A stretch of DNA of 64,000 nucleotides, from positions 57,948,570 to 58,012,569 of the forward strand of contig NC_084667.1 of NCBI RefSeq assembly GCF_028389875.1, written 5' to 3'. Below, piece by piece: positions 11,803 through 21,900 of this stretch. The notes under the pieces were generated by a model. It was not told where the DNA came from and did not search any database. It was given only the letters and a program-made list of their open reading frames with translations. Made by a program: the position numbers and the translations under genes. Positions within the stretch are counted from its first letter, which is position 1. Every line of letters begins with the position of its first letter. Source of the stretch: Rhea pennata. Lineage: Eukaryota > Chordata > Aves > Rheiformes > Rheidae.

Positions 11803-14543
11803 AAAGTTAGTGACTGCTGAACCACAGACCACATGCAGAAGAGTAAAAACCACCCACAAGCAGATGTGCCACTGTAAATCTGATATTTTAGAATATATTC
11901 CATGAACTTTTCGATGCTCAGGAAGTCACAAGTTCCCATGCTATTAAGAGCAACATGGATTCCTAGAAAGACCTCTATGTATCTAAAAATAAAAGAAGGT
12001 CCCGTTCTAATTAGAAGGTATGACTCTTATGAAGTTCGGAGATGGTTTACCAGAGTGAAAACTGTAAAATTTTCAAAAATGTCATATAATAAAGAAGTGA
12101 GACTAGCAGTGACACATTACTTCAAATTCTCCTAGAACCCAAAGGGCTACAGAAACAACTCAATCCTTTTCCATTGAGTTTTGTATAAATATAAAATGAA
12201 TGTGGTGCATATAGTGAACGCATCAGCACATGACTCGTAGAACCAGGTAGACCCACTCTTTCATTATGAAACAGCAGCCTCAGGTTATATTTGAAGTGTA
12301 TAGTAGGAAAGCATAGCAGAGGGCTGTTGTAACAAAATGCTTCAGTTCTCTGCTCTACCCACGGCTGAACAGGAAACTCCAATTCGAAAATCTCTCTCAA
12401 GCTGTAAAAATAAAGCAAAGTTTTTACCATGGAATGGAGAAAAAGTCATTTCCAGGGTATCTATTCAGCTACAAATATTCTATATAAGACTAAATAGTTT
12501 GTTACCTCAGAATATCTCTCACTGATCTAGTAGAGCAAAGTTTGTTGATATTCAGGGTTGCAAACCCATCTGTTTACTCAGGCTTTTGTCTGTCAGCACA
12601 GTTTGAAGAGGTCGCTTTGAGAGATCAATTTTTTTTTTTCCTGGGGGTTTCTTTAGAGCTACCACAATTTGTTATTGCGTCTGTTTAGAGGCTTTAATTT
12701 GTGGTTTGCAGGATTGCATAACTGCACAGAGAGGTGGTGAGAGGCCCACATGAAGAGTTCAAAATAAGTTTGACAATATAGTAAATATCTACTCAGTAAT
12801 TTTCCCTGGACTGAGGACCATGGAATGCCAAAAAGTTATTAATCAGGCTAGTGTATGAACATGTTCTTTCAAAGGAATAGAGCATATATTTCCATTCAGA
12901 TTCTGCAACGCTGGATTCACTTCACTTACTGTTGACACACACTAAAGATGACCCACCAGAGAGGCTACAAAATAAGTGCCCGACTGGATTGTTCTAAAAC
13001 AGTCTATTCTGAACCCAGGTAAGTAAGAATTAAAATGAGATTAATTTTGCCTTGTTTTGGAAGTTCTCACGATAAGTTACATTTAAAAAGCTTTCTAGAC
13101 TCCCATGAGAGGGCTCAGTATTAATGCTCTCATTTTACGGAGGTTAGATGTGAGCTAGAGAGATGTGCACAGTCTCCCAGGGGGGCTGCACCCAATGGGA
13201 GTTGCAGGTCCTCACAGTCTCAGAGGATCAGCAGCCAGGTATCTGGAGTCGGCCACACAAAAGCGGGGCTCTCAGAACAGAAAAACACATCTCACGCTTG
13301 GGCTGCACCCCGAAGTCAGCATGACCAGCACCTGCGTGAGCAGCAGCTCGGGAAAGCGTGATCACGTTTGCACAGCAGAAGGCAGCCTCCAGCGTTTCAG
13401 GCAACGCTAACGCTCCTTTCTGAAGGAGTGAGGTGCGCGCTGCAAGTCGTGAGCCTCTCACCAACCCGGTGGCAAGGGTGTGAGCAGAGCTAGCACTGTG
13501 TCCCCACAGAAACACCCCATAGATTTAAGCTACTTCTCTCAGGTACTCGGTCTACTGCTGTAACACGGGTTTAAATTCCTCACGATGGGGTGAAGACTCA
13601 AGGTGGCTACCCTGTGCTCACGCTGCACGCTGCGGGTACCTTGCCACTGAGGCACCGGCCAGCTAACCTGAACAGGCTCTTGCATGCCCACGCTGTGCAC
13701 ACTGCATTCGTCTATCCGACCTTGTCCCCCAAGTGACACTTCCCCGGCCTCTTTAGGGGTTTTGCTGGGCATACACACATGAGCAGCTTTATTGTATTCA
13801 TCTTTCACTTGACAACAGCAAAAATATGAATCCATATTGCTGCCTCCTCCTGGATCATCGCAGGTGCACGTCCGCATTGTCTCACCGCGCATCCCGAGGC
13901 AGCGGGATCCCGAGCGCAACCCGAGGACACCCCGCGGCGGCGTTCTCCCACCGCCTGCACCACCCTCAGCCCAGGAGGGCCCACTGCTGACCGCGGGACG
14001 GCACCGGGGTCCCGCTCCGCGGGGCGATGGCGGCCCCGCTCCGCCAGCGGCCTCCTGCCGCCCGGAGGGGGCCGGAGCACCCGCAGCGGCAGCACCCTCC
14101 CCCGGGGACCGGGGGTCGAAGGGCCCCGGCTGCCCGGCGAGCGGGCATGAGGCCGCGCAGGGACGACGTCGAGCGGAGAAGAGGCCACGCGGCCCACACG
14201 AGGCCCCGCCGCCGCCTCGGCGCCCCGCGGCCTCGGCGGCCCCGCAGCGCCCGCCGCGCGGGGGCCGCCCCGGGCCAGGCTTGCTCTGAGGAGGGACCCT
14301 GCGGGCCGCCGCGGCGCAGCGCCCCCGCGCCGCCCCCGCCGCCGCCTTCCTCCCCGGGGCGGCGGGTGCCGGCAACGCGCCGCCGGGCGACGCCAGGGCC
14401 TCGCGGCCGCCCGCGGCAACCGCCACCAGCGCGCGGCGCCGCCGCCGCCGCCGCTTCTCGGGCAACAGCTACCCCTAGCGGCGAGCGGCGCCGCAGCGCC
14501 CGCCCGCGCCCTCCGCCGCCGCGGGGCAGCGCCCGCCGGCCCG

Positions 14544-14572
14544 CGCCCCCGCCCCGCCCCGCCCCGCCCCGC
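14544..14572. repeat. (GCCCC)n tandem, clustered GC boxes
   Basis: About five copies of GCCCC lie in the CpG island, 400 bases upstream of the DIO3 TATA box. The complementary strand has runs of four or more G and could form a G-quadruplex. It could also be a cluster of Sp1 sites. Confidence 0.75.
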
Positions 14573-14864
14573 CGCGCCCGCGCACCCTCCCCCCGGTGCG
14601 GGCGGCAGGGTGGCGGGTTCGAGCCCCGCGTCCCCCCGCCGCGCGGCGCGGCGCGGCGGGAAGGCGGCGGCCCCGTCACCTGCAGGCGCGGCCGCGGCGC
14701 GGCCGGGCCCTCGGCGGCGCGCACGCTGCGGGCCCCGGGCGCGCAGCCCGGCTGCAGCCGCCCTCGGGCGCGGCGGCGGTGCCTGACGGCGGCTGCGCCC
14801 TGCGGGAGCGCACGTCCCGCGCCGCTGCCGCCGGGGCTCGCTCCCCTTTTGTCTGTGTATTTTT

Positions 14865-14920
14865 AGGTCATTGGAGTGGAGGGGTAGGTAATCCCCAGGC
14901 TCAAGTTCCAGAGGGGCGGG
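14865..14920 (+). promoter_or_regulatory. DIO3: DIO3 proximal promoter: nuclear-receptor half-site, inverted CCAAT and GC box
   Basis: Three motifs precede the TATA box: AGGTCA at 14865-14870 (consensus nuclear-receptor half-site), ATTGG at 14870-14874 (CCAAT box on the other strand), and GGGGCGGG at 14913-14920 (Sp1-type GC box). DIO3 is known to respond to thyroid hormone. The half-site is a candidate, but no clean DR4 partner is visible, so receptor binding is inference. Confidence 0.5.
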
Positions 14921-14962
14921 TTCTGACCGGAGGTGGAGTCACTTTTCATTTAAATCCTCGAC

Positions 14963-14969
14963 TATAAAA
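14963..14969 (+). promoter_or_regulatory. DIO3: TATA box of DIO3
   Basis: TATAAAA lies 106 bases upstream of the start codon, which predicts transcription initiation near 14990-14996 and a 5' UTR of about 80 bases. The ATG overlapping the box (from 14969) opens a 76-codon frame that overlaps the DIO3 start, but it should lie upstream of the transcription start and so not be translated. Mammalian DIO3 also has a TATA promoter. Confidence 0.8.
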
Positions 14970-15074
14970 TGGGCTTAAAGAGAAGCGGGATCTCGGCGGT
15001 GCCGCGCAGAGCCCGGCTCGCAGGGCGCGCGGGGGCCCCGCGGCAGCCCGCGCCCGGCAGCCCCGGCCGCTGCG

Positions 15075-15899
15075 ATGCTCCACTCCCTCGGCGTTCACAC
15101 CTTGCAGCTCCTCACCCAGGCGGCCGCCTGCGTCCTCCTCTTCCCCCGCTTCCTGCTCACGGCCCTGATGCTCTGGCTCCTGGATTTCCTGTGCATTAGG
15201 AAGAAGATGCTGACGATGCCCACGGCGGAGGAGGCGGCCGGCGCCGGCGAGGAGCCGCCCCCCGACGACCCCCCGGTCTGCGTGTCCGACTCCAACCGCA
15301 TGTTCACGCTGGAGTCGCTGAAAGCCGTGTGGCACGGGCAGAAGCTGGACTTCTTCAAGTCGGCGCACGTGGGCTCCTTAGCCCCCAACCCCGAAGTGAT
15401 CCAGCTGGACGGGCAGAAGCGGCTCCGCATCCTCGACTTCGCCCGCGGGAAGAGACCCCTCATCCTCAACTTCGGCAGCTGCACCTGACCCCCGTTCATG
15501 GCTCGCCTGCGGTCCTTCCAGCGCCTGGCCGCGCACTTCGTGGACATTGCTGACTTCCTGCTGGTGTACATCGAAGAAGCACACCCCTCCGACGGCTGGG
15601 TCAGCTCGGACGCAGCCTACAAGATCCCCAAGCACCAGTGCCTCCAGGACAGGCTGCGGGCAGCTCAGCTGATGAGGGAGGGGGCGCCTGATTGCCCCCT
15701 GGCCGTGGACACCATGGACAATGCTTCCAGCGCCGCCTACGGTGCCTACTTCGAGAGGCTCTACATCATCCAGGAGGAGAAGGTGATGTACCAGGGAGGC
15801 AGAGGACCAGAGGGCTACAAGATCTCAGAGCTGAGGAGCTGGCTAGACCAGTATAAAACCCGGCTCCAGAGCCCCAGCACGGTGGTCATCCAAGTGTAA
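15075..15899 (+). CDS. DIO3: Type 3 iodothyronine deiodinase (selenoprotein), complete single-exon CDS with in-frame Sec TGA at 15486-15488
   Basis: This membrane selenoenzyme removes inner-ring iodine from T4 (to reverse T3) and T3 (to T2), inactivating thyroid hormone. The frame encodes 274 residues if the TGA at 15486-15488 is read as selenocysteine (residue 138). A conventional reading splits it into a 137-residue N-terminal part and a C-terminal part starting at Met142. Visible features: a hydrophobic membrane anchor at residues about 12-41, ending in a basic IRKK stop; a Pro/Glu/Ala-rich linker at about 48-67; the conserved PPDDPP and [12 protein letters not shown] stretches; the thioredoxin-like active site FGSCT-Sec-PPFM at 133-142; the deiodinase motif [11 protein letters not shown] at 165-175 with its conserved His170; and [10 protein letters not shown] and MYQGGRGP near the C terminus. 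The start was chosen as the first ATG in frame, with G at -3, just before the anchor; human DIO3 has a longer N terminus. No intron is visible, as is usual for DIO3. Confidence 0.97.
15486..15488 (+). other. DIO3: Selenocysteine codon (recoded TGA)
   Basis: The TGA interrupts the deiodinase frame exactly between FGSCT and PPFM, which is the catalytic selenocysteine position of the family. Homology continues in the same frame after it, and a SECIS hairpin lies about 820 bases downstream. It is therefore a recoding site, not a nonsense mutation. Confidence 0.97.
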
Positions 15900-16288
15900 A
15901 AGGACCCGGCGAAAAGTGCAGGGGTGGAGAGGCAAGGGGAGGACGGGAGGAGAGGTGGAGAGAGAGAAGGCACTGCGAAGCCGATGGCAGGAGCTCTCTT
16001 CCCCCGGGGATACTCGAAGGAGGCTGCTGTGCGAGCTTTCGAGCAAGATGTGCCATAGTCCTTTCTCTATTCAAATCATGTTGATTTGCCAGCCACGCTC
16101 TTCAATACTGTATTTCCATGTGCGTTTTGTAAATAACTTTTTTTTTTTTTTTTTGGAGAAGCGTTTACTATTTTTTAAGGAGGCTCTCTTCCTACGGGAT
16201 CTGTTCCTAGCTGTGTGTGTGCGCGGGTGTGTGTCTGAAAAGTTGTGTACAAGTGCTCCGTGCTGCCTAGCAAGCGCTAACTGGGATT

Positions 16289-16370
16289 TCTAGTATTTCT
16301 TTGTGATGACCGATTTTGAAATGGGTTTCTCTAATGCCAGGAAATCGCGTCTGATGTTGTCAAGTACTAG
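16289..16370 (+). promoter_or_regulatory. DIO3: SECIS element in the DIO3 3' UTR
   Basis: The SECIS recruits SBP2 and the Sec-specific elongation factor so that the ribosome reads UGA as selenocysteine. The non-Watson-Crick core is visible as ATGA at 16306-16309 opposite TGAT at 16352-16355. Above it, CGATTT (from 16311) pairs with AAATCG (from 16342), and an unpaired AAA sits at 16319-16321. TGG just after the AAA can pair with a later CCA as a mini-stem, which suggests a form 2 SECIS. Below the core, CTAGTA (16290-16295) pairs with TACTAG (16365-16370), with partial pairing between. Position and sequence fit known deiodinase SECIS elements. Confidence 0.92.
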
Positions 16371-16467
16371 AACTGCCAATAGCCAGAGCTGAACGGAATG
16401 TCCTATTTATGTGGGGGGGTTTTGTAAGCCGTTCGTTCACTTTTTTTTTTTAAGAATTTTTTTAAAT

Positions 16468-16473
16468 AATAAA
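16468..16473 (+). terminator. DIO3: Poly(A) signal AATAAA of DIO3
   Basis: This canonical AATAAA lies about 570 bases after the stop codon and about 110 bases after the SECIS, with T/GT-rich sequence (TTGACTGTCTCTC) about 30 bases beyond. It is the only good signal between the SECIS and the next CpG island. Confidence 0.85.
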
Positions 16474-16636
16474 GGTTGAGTAAATATACGTCTAACCTTG
16501 ACTGTCTCTCTCTTTAACTCGCTTCAGAGCGTTACATTCACTTTCCCTTTCGCCCACCTTGTAATATCCGCTTCGCGGCTGAGACGGGGAAGGCGAAACT
16601 GCCGGCGGGAGAGGATGCGCTGCTGGGGGCGGCGGC

Positions 16637-16680
16637 CCGGGGCCGCGGCCGGGGCCGGGCCGGGGCCGGGGCCGGGGCCG
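16637..16680 (+). repeat. GGGGCC-type hexanucleotide repeat (G-quadruplex-prone)
   Basis: Exact GGGGCC units occur at 16639-16644, 16651-16656, 16662-16667, 16668-16673 and 16674-16679, with one GCGGCC and one GGGCC variant between. Six G-runs of three or four lie within 40 bases on the plus strand, enough for an intramolecular quadruplex. It lies 160 bases after the DIO3 poly(A) signal. Confidence 0.9.
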
Positions 16681-18079
16681 CTCCCGCCGCGGCTGAGCGC
16701 TGTGAACCGCCCGCCTCGGGGGCCTCCGGGGACCTGGAAGAGACGGAGGTTCCCGAGCGGCCCCAGGGGCAATCCAAGGCTCCGCGGCCGCGGGGACACG
16801 CGGAGGGGGGCTCTGAGCTCAGAGACTCGCCCGGCCTAGGGGGTTGCGCGCCCTCTCCGTGCTCCGCACCTTGCGCTCGGCGGCAGCGAGCAGCCGCCGC
16901 GCTAAGCGCGCAGCCTGCGCGGGGCGGGCTGGGGCGCGGGGCGGCGCGGAGAGGCGCGGAGCGGGCTGGCCGCCGTCGGGCACCTCGGCGACGTGGGCGG
17001 GCGGCGGCAGGACGGCGCGGCCGGCCAAGCCGAGCCGCCCCGCCGACGGCGCCCGCTCCCGGGCGCGCAGGCTGCCCCGAGGCGCTCTGGCCCCGGGGGG
17101 CAGCGCCGGGAGTGAAACGCATCCTGCAAGCTCCTCTGAAGCCGCGAAGAGCCCTCCAGAAGCACCGGGGCTTCAAACACCTGCTGATACCCCCGGGCCT
17201 TTAGCTACCTGCCGGTCTGCGAGGGCGCCGGGGCGCGGGGCCGGGGCTGCTGCCGCCTCCGCTCTGGTCGCCGGCCGAAGGGCAGCCGGGCAGCCGCTCG
17301 GCGCAGCTGGGGCCAAGGCGCGCCGGCAAAGCCGTGCGTAACACAAAATAACCCCCGTCTTGTCAAAGACGATTTTCCTCTCTCCCTGTAATACCCCCGT
17401 CCCACAGCATTCAAGATTAGGTTAAGACCTAGCCCCACGCAGTCGTTCCCGCCACCAGTCCGCGATCAGAGATGTACCGGGCATAGTTCAACCAGTTCCT
17501 GAGTTTCCATCCTGCTCGGTAGCTTCTGCCTTCAGCAGTAGCTGCGCAAGTTCAGCGCCTCTGAAAGTTGGGCCACCTTGGCTGAGGTGTCAATGCGCTG
17601 GCTTAGGCGCCGGCTTCGCGCCTGCCGACCTCTCTGGCCATGGAGCCTATTTCATTGGCCTTTAAAGCTGTTCAGGGCTTCACCTTTCCGCTCGCCCCTC
17701 TTCCACAGGAGCCCCTCCTGCACTGACGCCCCGGGAGCCGTCGGGCAAAAGGGGCTCCGGCTCCCGCGGGCTCTCCGGGAGCCCGGGGCGGGCCTGCTCC
17801 TCCCAGCTGCGTGCTGAGCGCCGACCTGAGCCTCCTCGACGAAGCCCAGGCGCCTCGGGGGAAACACTCGCGGCAGGGCGGCTCCGAGGCAACAGCGCCC
17901 CTCGCTGTGGGCAGGCGCCCGCCGACCGCAGCCCACCCGGGACACGGCTCTGCCCACTCGTGGACGCTGCAGTCTACAAATTCGCGTTACTGCCTGAGCA
18001 CCTTCCAGTGATGCTCTCTGTCTCCCATCGGGATGCATCTGTGCCATAGCCTCCTCCCCCATACAGGAGGCTTCAGAAC

Positions 18080-18083
<4 letters not shown>

Positions 18084-18115
<32 letters not shown>
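18084..18115 (+). repeat. T32 homopolymer inside the downstream CpG island
   Basis: Thirty-two T in a row separate two GC-rich blocks. On the minus strand it is A32, so it could be the poly(A) tail of an inserted retrocopy, but no recognisable source sequence adjoins it. Confidence 0.95.
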
Positions 18116-18119
<4 letters not shown>

Positions 18120-18438
18120 GGTATAGATACACGCGTGGTTTTCCCCGCTCCTCGCTTTGCAAGCCTGAGCCTCGCGCAGCAACCGCGGCTGCACACGGCC
18201 GCCTCTTACATAAGGCTGGAGATGCTCCGCTCCCTTTAGCGTTGTTCCCGGCACGGGAGCAGCCGAAGTCTTTCTGGTTTATCCGAAAGGAGGGGAGAGG
18301 GGGCGAGCTCGGCGCTCACAGCGGAGAAGCGAGCCCCGTGCAAGCGCTCGGCGCCGGCAGCGGCCGCCTTGCTCTCCGCCGGCCTCAAGTACCGACACGT
18401 CCGTGGGGCCGCGCAGCGCCTCTCCCAGCCTCGCCGGC

Positions 18439-18464
18439 TTATTATTATTATTATTATTATTATT
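18439..18464 (+). repeat. (TTA)n trinucleotide repeat
   Basis: About eight TTA units end in TTTTAATA at the edge of a GC-rich block. Confidence 0.95.
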
Positions 18465-18950
18465 TTAATACTAGATGCTAGCGAGGATACACGCAAACCT
18501 TCCCAGGAGGTTTCGCCCCGCGCCTGAGTGTAAAGCTAGGACCGGACTCGGGAAAAGACGACCAGACATGAAAAATAAACACACCGGAGCTCTTGCAAAG
18601 CCGCACAGCGGGTCTTCTCCTCGGGGGCCTCCTGAGGCAGGCTGGCGCCCGCGCAGCCCGCGGCGGGGGCTCTGCCCGCGGCGGGCCCGGGCGCCCCTCG
18701 CCCCCGCCGCGCCGGGCGGCCGCGCCGCAGCCGACTCGCTCCGCGGCGCTGACAGCGGCTCCCGGGCACGGGCAAACGCCGGAGCCCCTGTAAGGAGAAC
18801 CGGAACCCACCTGGGTCCACGCAGACGTCGGGGACGGCGAGCGCATCGTGCGGCTCTTCGCACGCACCCTCAGAGCTGCTGTCGAGTCGGTCGGGATCGC
18901 ACGGGCTACGAGCGCAGCCGCTGTCTAAGCGACTGCTTCTCCCCCAGTTC

Positions 18951-21900
18951 AGTTCTCCTTGCTTTACAGTAAAGCCCTCCTTTGCTTTCTCACCTCGTTG
19001 TCTCTTTTCCTCACCCGCTTTTGGCACGCGTTAGTTGTGATCCGAGGTCACAGGCAGCCCCCCCGGCCCGTCCTCTAGGACACGCTGCGGCCGCCTGGCA
19101 AGAAGGGGTCTCCGTCCCTGCTGGGCTCCCAACAGTTAAGAAACAGCCTCGTCCCTACTTCCCGCCACTAGCAGATTTTGGTCAAAGGTTATCGAAGGCC
19201 AAAGGGGTTTTATTTATTTCTAAATAAGTCAGCTTTCTAAAGACATTCCTCCTTTATACAGGACACAGAGCTCTTATTTATCACTCTCCCTTTAATCAGC
19301 AGCGGAAGAAAAATTTGCTGTGAATGCCCGGAATCCCTGAAAGAGATCACACTTCTGCACAAATCAAAGTTATTTGCTCTTATTATAACCTCCACTTAAA
19401 ATGAATCATAAGCCTACATCCCACTGAGCTTTCTGAGGGATACTTGTTTAGCCCAGATTACAACAATATGCTCTACATCTAAAACACTGTGTGTCAAAAG
19501 CCTTTCCAGTTGATAGTGCATTGAGAAATGTCCTATCTTTAAAACACATTTTTATTGCCTTTCCACCTCCCAAGTGCATGACAAACAGAAGTCAAAAAGC
19601 AGCAGAGATTTATCAAGCAAAGAGATCTAAGCAGTGATTACGTGTGCTGTCAATAATTAATTGAATTATATCCTCAGCATAATCACACACAGTCCTCGAG
19701 CTGGGAGGGAAGAGAAAAAAGAAAGTTCTGGTGTGGTCGGAGGGGAATCTCAGGACATGGTTCCAGTCATTAAAAATGTGATGTAACACGGCAATCTGGT
19801 GTATTCTGAGGCACAAATGGGAAAATAAAATAGAATCCAACGACTAAAATATGATTTTCTTCAACCGGACAGACAGCAAAAGCACTTGTTTTCATTACTT
19901 TTCTTTCATTAGTTGTTTTCATTACTACTTTTTGCTGGGGACTTTGAGGTGTTTTATGATGACCAGAGCACTGGTCTTACTCATTTGATACACAAGCTAT
20001 ATGTTGTAGCTTTTATATTGCTCACCAGTTGACCATATTTGGTGTTCCTGATGTTTCAGATAAACTGGAAGAAGAAAGAAAAATCAGTGCAGCAAATTAT
20101 CATGTATCAAAATAAAAATCTAGAAATGACACATTCAAAGATTCAAGCAAGCAAATTGTTACTCTGGCACTATTTTTTTGTACTTCTTCCAGTCATAAGG
20201 GAGAGCATCATATCATTATTAATTTATTATTTACTAAGAGCTGTTAGAGTGCTCATTTGGTACACAAATGCAAGAAAACAAAGGGCTTGATTCAATTTTC
20301 ACACAAGTTTTGCACTGGTGTAACTTCAATGACACGGGTGTAGTCACTTCAGAACCACCTGGGTGTAATTATGATCAAAATCTGGGCTATTGCGCTTCCT
20401 TTGCTTTTGTGGTGGTTCAAAACCCCTATTTTTCTACAGTACGCTGTGGAAAACAGCCAGATGTTTTGAGTATGAGTACAGAGCTCAAAAATCATTCTCA
20501 AGTTCCTCTTTACTGACACTGCCAGTGTCCTAAATACACTCAGCACTTAGCAATGCCAGCCCCATCCCTCCCTGCTCTGCATGTACCCTGCGCTGTGAGA
20601 GTCGCAACCCCCATAAATATGAATTCCCTTTCATTTGCTCGGGCATCTCCTCTGCCTGGTGTCTTGAGCTTTAGATCAGGTACTCCCTGGTGTCCTTTGG
20701 TTTTAAAAGCTTTTAAGCATCCAGCTGTCAAAAGGAATTTGGCACCTGCTTTCTTCTTTGCAAATTTCTCCTTTCAGACAAATTCTTGATGATGTCTCTT
20801 GAAAAGGGGCTCATTTCTGACCTCCGTTTAATTGACTCCTCCATGTACTTCTTGTCTTTTTGGCCTCCCACCTGCTTCTTCAGAGGTTTTGGAAGTGCTT
20901 TACAGTGGTAAATACACTAACGATCAGTTGCCAAAAATATCTTATCTGGAACAGTAAGCATTATTCAATATTTCCTATGTGAAAATACATGAGATTAAAA
21001 TCTAATATATCAGCTACTATGGTATATAAAAGAATTCTTTCCAGCACAACACTTACTTAAGCTTACAAAAGATCCCACACTCTGGTCTGTGGAGTTTCTG
21101 CGCCCATTAAGTACACAAGGTCAGGCCTGTCGTACGCATCTTTCTCTTTTCCAGGCTAATAGCTCATTCCTCATCTTTATCTCATTTGCTCCTTGAAATG
21201 GAATAATAAATGAAAACCCACACTTGTAGGCAAGAAACATTTTCTTCCATTTCCTTTCAAGAAAAATCCCGTCTTGAAAGGACCTTTAGGACCTGGCTAG
21301 CAAGGGTAAGTTCAGTTGTCCTATCTCCTAAGCATTGCTCCTCCAGTGCCCCAAATTACCTTGATGCAGAGGTGAACCCTGAATGTCTGGTAAAGACAAC
21401 ACCTAAGGACTGAAATTCTTACTGGCAACATTCAGGGATGAATTGGGCACAGGGCCACTGGCAGAAGGAGATCCCTCTATCTGTTACAGAGTAATGGCAC
21501 TGTTATAATTTATAAAGTGATTGAAATTTTACTGAAGCCTCTAGCAATAACAGCACAGACATTGCAAAGACCATGGCAAAACCTTTCATCTATCCCCCCT
21601 CTCTCTCTCTTACTTTCCTAAGCTTATATAGTTTATAGAGTCTAGATTTGACAGGACTTTCATAATCATTCCAGGTTAACATTTCTATTGCCTTGAGAGC
21701 TCTTGCTTTTTTTTATATATATTTATTTTATTTTTTTTTTTGCCTGAAGAATTGGTTAGAATGCAAATTCCTTGCAGAAGCCATTTAAAACTGAGTATAC
21801 TTATTTAATCACTCCAGTTTATCAGGCACAATTCCTCAAAAGATGTGACATACTATGGAATTTAAACTAGCTCTTACAGCACAGAAGCTAACTTAAAGTA

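Larger units (their letters stand above)
1..13849. other. Upstream AT-rich intergenic region with no gene seen
   Basis: No frame here over about 60 codons resembles a known protein, and none has plausible exon context. Besides the listed repeats, a short CA run lies near 325-340, a perfect 16-bp palindrome at 1579-1594, and a slightly CpG-richer patch of unknown origin at about 4920-5420. Regulatory elements for DIO3 may lie here but cannot be recognised by eye. Confidence 0.6.
13850..15850. promoter_or_regulatory. CpG island spanning the DIO3 upstream region, promoter and CDS
   Basis: GC content and CpG density rise sharply near 13.85 kb from AT-rich flanks and stay high through the coding region. 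Long frames on both strands here (for example 13539-14465 minus and 14027-14866 plus) are Arg/Pro/Ala/Gly-rich and simply reflect stop-poor GC sequence. A GCCCC tandem at about 14544-14572 gives clustered Sp1-type boxes. In mammals an antisense RNA (DIO3OS) starts near here, but nothing in this sequence proves one. Confidence 0.85.
14990..16490 (+). other. DIO3: Predicted unspliced DIO3 transcript
   Basis: The limits are inferred from the TATA box (start about 27-30 bases downstream) and the AATAAA at 16468-16473 (cleavage some 10-25 bases later). The 3' UTR is about 590 bases. It carries a T16 run at 16139-16154, a GT-rich patch near 16218-16242 and the SECIS. A T-rich, TGT-containing stretch follows the poly(A) signal. 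Confidence 0.7.
16570..18950. promoter_or_regulatory. Second CpG island, immediately downstream of DIO3
   Basis: A GC-rich, CpG-dense block begins within 100 bases of the DIO3 poly(A) signal and runs to about 18.95 kb, with less GC-rich gaps around 17.34-17.56 and 18.0-18.12 kb. Open frames on both strands are low-complexity Ala/Arg/Gly/Pro and match no family I recognise. CpG islands usually mark promoters, so it could be a non-coding RNA promoter, an antisense promoter or a developmental regulatory island; the sequence does not decide. Confidence 0.75.

Noticed and set aside
14610-14635. tRNA T-arm-like sequence GCGGGTTCGAGCCCCGC
   Set aside because: The stem-loop is perfect, but no matching acceptor stem, D arm or anticodon arm exists at the right spacing upstream; probably chance in GC-rich DNA.
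13539-14866. Long frames of 308 aa (minus), 252 aa (minus) and 279 aa (plus) upstream of DIO3
   Set aside because: They overlap on both strands of a CpG island and are made almost entirely of Arg, Pro, Ala and Gly, as expected from stop-poor GC-rich DNA. None shows a known domain.
14969-15199. Upstream ORF overlapping the DIO3 start
   Set aside because: Its ATG lies within or at the end of the TATA box, so it should be upstream of the transcription start and absent from the mRNA.
15486-15488. DIO3 as a pseudogene because of an in-frame stop
   Set aside because: The TGA is the conserved selenocysteine site, the frame is intact on both sides, and a SECIS is present.
16538-18972. Frames of 90-212 aa on both strands in the downstream CpG island
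   Set aside because: Same low-complexity GC-driven composition and mutual overlap; no domain or family resemblance.
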